Below, in pieces: positions 30,794 through 64,000 of a stretch of 64,000 nt of DNA. The notes under the pieces are model-generated. The model made no database searches and was not told the origin of the DNA. It worked only from the letters and a program-made list of their open reading frames with translations. Numbering within the stretch: position 1 is the first letter of the stretch; the number at the start of each line of letters is the position of its first letter. A program made the position numbers and the translations under genes. The DNA lies in the NCBI RefSeq assembly GCF_910596095.1, contig NC_056539.1, forward strand, positions 9,560,501-9,624,500, written 5' to 3'. This DNA is from Thunnus maccoyii. Lineage: Eukaryota > Chordata > Actinopteri > Scombriformes > Scombridae.

Positions 30794-32812
30794 CTGACCA
30801 ACAGACAGACAGATGGGCAGAACATCACTGTATCTTTACGGCTATTCTTGGGGAATGGTATGGAGGAGCTACAGTGACTGAGACCGTGTCTGCTGCCTGA
30901 AACATAGAGGTGTAATACAGAAATATAGGTTTGTGGCACAGGAACACAGGGCGGTGGTATATAGGTTTTGAGTAAGATAAACAGCAGAAGCTAAATTGTG
31001 ATGGGAATAACAATAATGTGTGATGGTAGGGACTTGAGAAGATGAATAAGGGCATGGCGCAATGTTGCAGCAGGAACCAGGATTAGTAAGTGAGGCTAAG
31101 ACAAAGACCTACGACATCCATGCACAAGAACAGAACGATATCAGAGGGATTAAGAGCGCAACAAAACATTGTCAGAAAACAGGAAAAAAGAAAACATATG
31201 TTGGTATTGCTTGGGTTAACGTTAAGAGTTTGCATAACTGAAGCCTTCCTATTTTATGGCACAGAAGTCCGGTGGACAAAATGGTAGTTGTTATCATTAT
31301 TTACAAAATGAGTTTGGCAAATCAACGATCAGATGCCTTAAAGCCATGTTGACTCTATAACTCCTATAGAGCTGACCCCAGCGGCTTGATTGACTTATAA
31401 AATAAAAATTCCATTTTTCAATTAGTTCTTTTTTTTAATTGGTATTGTACAAAAGCTATAGAGAATGAACAGTTCAATCACAGAATCTGTTTGACTTGCA
31501 ACACTTCCCTCTCTCAGGGTCCATTCCTCAGTTTGTCTGGTCCTCTGGCCTTTGTACGAGTCTGTCTGCGAGGAGAGACATTTGGCAAATTACTGTGTGT
31601 TCGTGTGTGTGTGTGGGTCTGTGTGTGTGTGTGCATGTTAGAGAAGGTGAGGGATGACTATGTGTGTGTGTGTGTGTATGTAAGCTGATTGCTGTGTGCA
31701 CTGTATGTGTATTGTTAGTGTGTGAGTAGCTCCCAGAGAGTCTGTTTCTGCATAGTGATCCAGCAGACACTCACAAGAATGGGGGGAAACGCCTGAAACC
31801 AACCAACCAATCAGAAGCAGTGATCCCAGTAACAGGCCATCCCTGATAGGCCCATTAGAGTCTAGCTCCTCCTGTGGGATCTCTGTGGTACAGATGCAGA
31901 TTCTGTCCATTAAAACGATGACCATTCTAATCCCGATGAGCGTGCGTGTGTGGGTGTGTGTCGGAGACGGGGAGGCACTGCTTGATTCAGTCCCTCCTTG
32001 GCAGCACAGTCTCTGGCCAGACACAGGAGGCAGAGGGAGAAGTGTGAAAGCAAAGATGGAGAAAAGGAAGGAGGGAGGGAGAGAGGGGAGGAGCAGGTTA
32101 TGTCTGTAAGGCTGGGTGTGAGTCGCCACAGGGAGAAGAGAGGAGAGGAGAAGACAGCGCAGTGGAGGGAGAACTGGATCCGTCTCAGTGATTGATATCC
32201 CTCCTGCCTGGAGTGAATGACCGAGAGGGCTCTCTCCTCTCAGGAGGAGAGAAGACTGCAGAGAGGAGGAGGAGGAGCACAGGTGGTAGAGGAGGACAGA
32301 GGGAGTGTGGAGGCTCCTCCTGGGAGGTTGTTAGCCAGAGGAGGAGAAGAAGAAGAAGGGCTTGGCCAGGCAGGGAGATGTACCAGACACACACAAGCAC
32401 GCACGCACTCACTCACTCACTGACTCGCTCATTCACACGCACAAACACACACAGACACACACACACAAAGACGAGGGTTCTCCTCCTGTTCTCTCAGTGC
32501 TGGTCAGGTCTGTCTTCCTGTGTGTCTCTTTATTTCTTCCCTTTGTTGATCTGGGCGTAGAGAGGGTCCTTCCCCTGCTGTGCACAAGAAAGAAAAACAT
32601 CAGCAATTTCAAACAGCTTTTATGCCTCTCCTTTAAAGCCTGACTAGATCTGGCCTCTGCCTTTCATCTAAATGTTACATAATTAAAAATGGAGGACCTG
32701 AGTTTCTGATTCATTCTCTCAACCGACTCAACTGTACAAACCATCAACCTGCAAGCCCTGACAAGTAAGATCCAGATCTGCAGAAGTGTGCCAGTTCCTG
32801 TTCCTAACATCA

Positions 32813-32828
32813 CCACCAGGTGGCAGTA
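32813..32828 (+). promoter_or_regulatory. CTCF-type motif
   Basis: CCACCAGGTGGCAGTA fits CCASYAGRKGGCRSYV at every position. It lies between the fyb2 5' end and the dab1 3' end, where an insulator would be plausible. Motif evidence only. Confidence 0.5.
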
Positions 32829-34282
32829 ACCCACTGCACTGAAGGAGACCCGTCATTTCTCCTCTCAGCTCATTCAGAGCCCTCACAGAAAAATCCGGCC
32901 CTCACTCTTGAAACCTTTTTTGTGTGTGTTTGTGTATGTGTGAGTTATTGTTTCTGAGTGTGTCACTGTGCGCGCATATGCATATTCTCTCCCACTCCAG
33001 GCTCCCTCCAGGACCGGTATGAATCAGAGGTATAAACTTGCGTCTTGAAAGACCAGTTATGAGTCATCATGTCTGTGTTTCTCTCCCACTGAGCCAGAAG
33101 ACAACAGTGGATGATGGAACACCCTGCAGTCAGAGCACCAAGCCTGCAGCAGTCACTCACAATGGGTCCGTTATTATCATACACATAATTACAGCCAGCC
33201 ACTCAATCTGCCATGCAGACAAGTTGATTGGAGACTACTGACTGGCCTATTATGTTCTGGAGGACCTCTCTCACTCGTTGCAGAGAAGTGTGTTTAGAGT
33301 TTGGGGTCTACTAGTAGCTCCCACGCGAGGATACATTAGTACCTAATGTTCATATTATCTGATGAAACCTGGACTGGAGAATGTGAGTGGACTTGAGTGA
33401 CAGAAATTTCTGCTAATATGATCGGAAAGGCGAGACAAGGCTCTCAAGGCTTAAAATGAATGACATTACCATATCACAGAAACCCTCATCTGCTGCTAAT
33501 ACTTAACTTATATGACTTGAAGTAAAAGCAAAAAACTTCATGATGATTATTCCAAGTTGTATGACACCACTTCCTTAATGTAGAGTCAAGAAGAACTGTT
33601 GAGGGTCTGCTGGAATATCTGCTAAGTTTCAGTTACATGCAAACTGTTACACTTAAACATACACACACTTCACACACATGCTGTTGCATGTGTTGCTACA
33701 TTTAATCAGGAAAGATGTCCATTGGCTGTTTGGTGCGAAACAGACTGTAAAAGCAATCCAGTGTTGGAATTTGTACAATTATTACGTGAGATTTGATTGT
33801 ATCTCTCATGAGATAGAGTGGTATCTTAAAGCAAAAAGATGACTCACAATCTTACTACAACCTCATAAACCCTGACCAGATCTGACCTATTGCATAATCT
33901 GCACTGGATAGAAAAGTGGGGTTAAGGTTGTGAGGAATGCTTTAGCTGAGGCTTTGGGCTCTGGGATACAGAGCTGTAACTGTAGGGCCAGTCAAGGCCA
34001 GACAGTCAACAGAAAGTATCTGCCAGCAGTCCTGAGAGAGGTGACAAAGAGGCTGAGACAAGCAGTGACAGCAAGCACACACTGCTCAGCCCCTGCACCA
34101 GAGCCATGGCCCGGCAGTGTCACCCTGCATCATCTAACCAGCACTGCCAACCGGGGCTGCTTCAGCTCCATCAACCCCGGCCAAGAGAGGGGAGGGGCTG
34201 GGTGGAGGTATGAGTGATGTGCTGGCGCAGCACCAGCCTGAAGGCCAAAATATCTGCCTTGGCTGGTACATGTGAGGACATT

Positions 34283-34283
<1 letters not shown>

Positions 34284-34332
<49 letters not shown>
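34284..34332. repeat. (GT)n microsatellite
   Basis: About 49 bp uninterrupted, in the fyb2/dab1 intergenic region. Confidence 0.95.
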
Positions 34333-34334
<2 letters not shown>

Positions 34335-35314
34335 TGGTAGGCCCTGGGCAGGGTTGAGCAATGAGAGATTGCTCAGTGAACCGTGGAAGCAGGCCATTTC
34401 ACGGCTGAGACTCGGGAGCGTTCGCTGGACATGATGAGATCACCTCAGAAAAAACACTTACACTCCCACTAGCCCGAACACATGTCTGTCGGAGCCACAC
34501 GGTGGGAGAGGGAGGACAGGACAGGCGGTCATGGCCAGCAGCAAACACACATATTTTTGGCTCCAATATGAGCACAGGTGGTCACAGTATCGATCACAGG
34601 TGTGCTTGTCTGGGGAATAAGTGGGTCTATTGCACAGGTGTGTGTGTGTGTCTGTTTGGGAAGATGTCTAAAGTCGATGTGATTGAGCAAGTAAACACCA
34701 TATGGGAGCAGCGTCATTGGACCAGGACCAAAGCAGTCTACCTACTACAGAGGAAAAACTCAGAGCCTCTGGCCATAACACAGTCAGTCTCCAGCCAGAT
34801 TCACCACTCCACAATCCGTCCTCCCACTTAAGGCCCGCATCCACCTGCTGCCCCGCAGCTTTCAGACCGTCTGAATATGAAGACGGTGGCCAACAGAGGA
34901 GTGAGGCTGCTCAGCCACCCCTCCTCTTCTCATGGAGTGGGGAAGGACTAGAAGGCTTGTTGGGTTTTAATTAATGCCAATTATGTCGGGGCAGTCATTA
35001 ATCTTGGCACCCCAGTATTAGCTGATGAAAACAAAACCATTACATTTTCCCTGTGTGAGTGCCAGCAGCTATCATTAAGGAGCCACAGTTGGGAATTGTG
35101 TGGGTGAGGACATCGAGTAGGGAGGCAGGGATCAAAATGGCTCTCTTCTTCGGTGTGTGTGTGTGTGTGTGTGTGTCCCTCTCTCCCTGTGTAGGCAAAC
35201 TGCATGTTGACATGTCTCCAAAAGAAATTTCCAGCATGTTGTGTGAAAGTTTTTAATGTAAAACTGTGGAATGATGTGCAAAAAGTGGGAAAACACACAA
35301 CATCAGTTCTTAAA

Positions 35315-35320
35315 TTTATT
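35315..35320 (-). promoter_or_regulatory. dab1: Candidate poly(A) signal for dab1
   Basis: TTTATT on the plus strand gives AATAAA on the gene strand, about 730 bp after the dab1 stop codon. Confidence 0.35.
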
Positions 35321-36046
35321 AGTAGCTGCTTGTTTTTATCAGTGTGATCCCCTTACAGTAATGTACATATTATATCTCAAAGCATACATAATGCATAAAA
35401 TGACACCACACATCATGTTTATATTAAGCTAAACATCCAACATCAGCATATTGCGCACGACATCGGCGAATCCCAGAAGACGTCCTGTTCACTGGAGTGC
35501 ACAGTTTTTGATTGGCTGTCACACACAACTAGCTTTTGTGGTAAGATGTGTGCTATTTAGGGAACTGGGCGTGTTGTAGGTACACGTCACAAAAAGAGGA
35601 CACAATGAGGGCACAGAGCACTATGGTCAAAGTGATCATGCGTGATGAAGTTGTCACACTTTGTTCCAAAAACTCACACATGTGATGCCACTTCATAATA
35701 AATAGATACTTACAAAACTCCAGGTGATGTTACAACAAGAAATCACCAACAGACACCATGAAACAAGCAAATCCTCGTACATGCTCGATCACACACGCGA
35801 CAAACCACGCAAACTCAGTCACATGTCGTCTTTTGAGCATGCAAGCGGAAGGACAGATGAAAATGAGAGCAGAGACGCCACAGAAAACTAGCAGGAGGAG
35901 GAAGAGGTGCAGCGCACAGAGTTCAGCCACATTGATGTAAGTGAGAGACAACAGTCAACAAGAAGAACAGATAAGGGCAGGGAGGTGAAGGAGGAGGAGT
36001 AAAGGGGGGAGGATAGGAAGTGATACCTACCCTGCCCTGCTGCTAT

Positions 36047-61039
<24,993 letters not shown>

Positions 61040-64000
61040 CTGCAGACACACATACACACAAACGCTGCAGTTCACAGTACATCTTCCAGTCAAGGACCTC
61101 CATCTACCTCAGACCAGTGCTATTACCTTGGGATCATCAATCACATAGACCACAAAAGACTTCAACACTAATCTAACAAAAAAACAACCACAGCACAGGT
61201 CAAAGCTACTGATGTTAGCAACATCTTGGAATGTGACTAAATCAGATCGAAGGTATGCATGCATTGAACTGTGGTATCATATGAATGGCACTGGTCGATA
61301 TACTCAGATGCATGAATCAATGTAGTTCAGAGGGATTAGAGTTGAAACTGTGACTGCTCTCCTCTTCGGCCATTTCTCTCGCAAAATAATGGCGTGACAT
61401 TTTGCTCTTATCTCCCCTGTCTCCCGCACTCCTCCCTCTCTACTCACCCTCTATTGTGTGTGAGATTGTCAGCATTGTGTGCATGCATTGGTGAGTGTCG
61501 GCGTAGTCGTCGCGTGTTGACCTTGCTCTTGTCCAGGAAGTCTCTATGTTATCTCCTGAAGTGACTACTGCGCTCCTCTTCACACACAATACAGAGCAGA
61601 AAGAGAGAGAATGGCCACTAATAAGGCTAAACTTACGTCCTCTTTGTGTTGTACTCTCTCCATCTTTCTCCAATTCAGCTTCTCTACCCCTGACCTGCAG
61701 TGCGCAAACATTTCATCATAAAATATTGCATAGGGGACACACTCCTGCATCAGTGTGTGTCTCTGCATTGTGTTTCTCAGCGTGTATATGTGAGTGAAAG
61801 ACTGCAAGAGCGATAGTGAGAGGGAGAGGCATAATGATAATGCAGCATATTCAGATAATATATTGAGGCATTAGTTCTGTACTCTATAACAGCGTGACTC
61901 TTGGAAGGTCATAGCCGGAGTGATGGAGAGGTCCCACTCCTCCTCTCCTCGTTCTTTCACACTCCCTCCATTCACACAGAGTCCCAACAGCATTGCAGTA
62001 TACTAGAAATGAGCCCTTTAACCACAGGCGAGAGCATCATGTTATATGGCACTTTTGAATCATCTTTGTCCAACACTAATCTCCCACCTCCCCCGGCTTT
62101 GTCTGCTGGCTCGTATGCACACAAACACACACAAGCATGCCCATTTTTAAATGCTTCATTTGCATCACCTGAATTGAATCATATTTACACAGGATTTTAG
62201 AGGTTGGACAATGTTTAAGGATGGTTAAAGCTACAAAAGGCCTCATTAACAGAGAATAAAGAGGATTCTCTTGGCGGGATGGTGGGTTAGCCCTTGTGGT
62301 AATAGCCCTGAAATGTAAAAACTTCAAAAAGCAAGTCTTAAAAGTCCAAGGCTGCTAGAGACCATATTTGTGAAAATTCATTTGTCTGAGAATCCTTGTC
62401 CCATGTGAGGGGAAAAATGGGAACACTGTCTCAAAGAGAAAAACACTTCACTCTGTTTCCCATTGATAAAAAATAACACCCACCCACCCACCCACCCACA
62501 CACACACACACACTCCAATATGGTGTGAATGAGCTCATCCCTCTGAATCATTGAACAGACAAACACTCAGTCACAGTCCTACTTGGAGTAAATCATGATT
62601 GTCTGCCTCAAAGTCTTTGGAGACAAAAGTGCTGCAGAACATCTGTCCTTATTTTGGAGAGAGTGAGACAGAACAGCGGCGCCGCTCTCTATTGTGTCAC
62701 GTCTCAGTTGGGCTGAGATTAGAGTAAGTGATTAAATCACCGGAGGATTGTTCTGTTCAACATGGAGACGTTTGAAGACATTTAAATATTGCCTTCATTA
62801 AACTTGAAACAGTCCCGTGAAATGTGCATACGGGCGAGTACACACATAAACAAGTGAGTTAAGAGCAACAATCAACAGTTATGATGACACCCGCCACCCC
62901 ACCTGCTTCCCCCTGCGTCAATACATAAAACATGAAGCTGCTGTGAGTAAAAAACCTACTCGTATTTCTTTCACATCGGAGCATGAGCTGTCAGGAGACA
63001 CAACTGCTTTAAATCTCTTTAACTGCTTGTGAGAAACAAACCAGGAAATCTTGATTTGATTTGCTGGATGAAGTTAAATTTGACAAGGGGTGTTTCTTAC
63101 AGCTAACAACCAATGTTGGGCAATGTTGCAGCCAAAAAACACACTTGAAGATCATCAGATTAAAAAAAAAAGGGGTGAAATGAGATGCTTTAAATTGTAC
63201 AAATGAAACAGCTATGCTCCTTTAATTATGGAAAACTGAAAAGGGTTTTGAATATTTCTTTCTCTTTCACTTAAATGATGTAATTTGATCTGAATTTTTA
63301 TGCACTAGTGTGAAGATTCATGCCTTCATTATAAATCATCTGTGCTGCACAGGACTTGTATGAGTGTTAAATAACACTGTTTGTGTCCATCTGCTTTTGT
63401 TTCTCTGGAACAGCAGTTTTCATTTGAGTTTGACATTTGAGACCTGCTCCCTCCATCTGCATCCATCACCATTACTGCTGCTATACTTAGCACACAGAGA
63501 GAGAGAGAGAAACAGAGAGAGAGAGAAGTCGAGAAAGGCCAAGAGGGAAAGAAGGAGAAGTTTATATTATTACCTTTTGGAAGCAAATTCCATGAAAGAC
63601 CTCCCTGTGAGTGTGTGTGCATGCGTGTGTCAGCAGGGGAAGCATTCAGTCTGCTGTAATTAAATGTCCACTATTGCTGTAACTCTGCTGAGCTTCAAGG
63701 CAACTAATGAAAGAATCTTCCGTTTCATCTGTCATGGCTGCTCCATACACACGTGTGCACACATACATATCAGATCATGGTTACTTTTGGGGACATTACA
63801 TAGACTTACATTTATTTCCTGGAGACTTACCCTAACCATCATCACTACTTGCCTAACCTTAATTACTGACCCAAAAATATGCTTTTTCCCAACTGGGTAC
63901 ACAGTTTTTGTCCCCAATTAACTGGTCTTAAGTCTGAAATTTGTCCCCTAAAGTAGCCTATGACAGACCACACACACAAGCTTCACGTCTTTCTCTCTCA
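61040..64000 (-). other. dab1: dab1 intron upstream of PTB exon a (partial)
   Basis: No match to the missing N-terminal exon (MSTETELQV.. in mammals) was found, so it lies beyond the window. Contains a (CCCA)n/(CA)n tract at 62479-62512 and (AG)n at 63496-63528. Confidence 0.6.
63788..63955 (+). repeat. Dispersed teleost repeat
   Basis: TGGGGACATTACATAGACTT, CCTGGAGACTTACCCTAACC, ACTACTTGCCTAACCTTAAT and TTTTTGTCCCCAA are typical of an intronic fish repeat that I recognise. Confidence 0.6.

Larger units (their letters stand above)
28582..36046. other. fyb2/dab1 intergenic region
   Basis: About 7.5 kb from the fyb2 start codon to the dab1 stop codon. Expected contents are the fyb2 promoter (about 28582-28960, moderately GC-rich) and the dab1 3' UTR on the right. 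Also present are a dispersed repeat (29618-29960), two orphan exon-like ORFs (29375-29530, 30677-30793), a CTCF-type motif (32813-32828), purine-rich GGA tracts (32040-32360) and (GT)n at 34284-34332. No C8A/C8B exon (MACPF, thrombospondin or EGF motif) is visible. Confidence 0.55.

Noticed and set aside
31638..32129. 163-codon minus-strand ORF with a hydrophobic stretch (LLLGSLLLIGWLVSGV)
   Set aside because: Runs through several CA repeats at both ends, has no recognisable family and no consistent splice partners.
32963..33202. Cys-rich minus-strand ORF (GCNYVYDNNG.. HCC)
   Set aside because: Considered as an upstream exon for the LDLa-like orphan, but Cys spacing does not fit an LDLa module and no phase-compatible donor was found.

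Overview
This is a vertebrate nuclear window, almost certainly from a spiny-rayed (percomorph) teleost. It has intron-split genes with GT-AG junctions, many (CA)n/(GT)n runs, and several dispersed repeat families that I recognise as common in percomorph genomes. The four genes keep the order and orientation of human chromosome 1p32: PLPP3 (-), PRKAA2 (+), FYB2 (-), DAB1 (-). The human C8A/C8B pair, which lies between FYB2 and DAB1, is not seen here.

Layout. 1-1771: first coding exon and part of intron 1 of plpp3 (lipid phosphate phosphatase 3), minus strand. 1772-4276: head-to-head intergenic region shared by plpp3 and prkaa2, mostly filled on its right side by a degenerate element with terminal inverted repeats. 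4277-13379: complete prkaa2 coding sequence (AMPK catalytic subunit alpha-2), 10 coding exons, 557 codons, all phases consistent. 13380 to about 16950: its probable long 3' UTR. 18396-28581: complete fyb2-like immune adaptor gene on the minus strand. It has 19 coding exons that join in one open frame of 988 codons, with a Pro/Ser-rich N-terminal half, a charged helix, one helically extended SH3 (hSH3) domain and scattered tyrosine motifs. 28582-36046: intergenic, with two orphan exon-like ORFs and a good CTCF-type motif. 36047-61039: 14 coding exons of dab1 (Reelin pathway adaptor) on the minus strand. They cover the PTB domain through to the stop codon; the N-terminal coding exon(s) lie beyond the right edge.

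The genes share no pathway. PLPP3 acts in lipid-phosphate signalling, PRKAA2 in energy sensing, FYB2 in T-cell receptor/integrin signalling, and DAB1 in neuronal migration downstream of Reelin. The cluster is conserved synteny, not an operon or a functional system. I found no new biological system, CRISPR array, prokaryotic operon or confident RNA gene. The points most worth a second look are a histidine-rich dab1 exon unlike anything I know in mammalian DAB1, the absence of a C-terminal hSH3 in fyb2, the missing C8A/C8B, the orphan exons, and a transposon ending about 175 bp upstream of the prkaa2 start codon.
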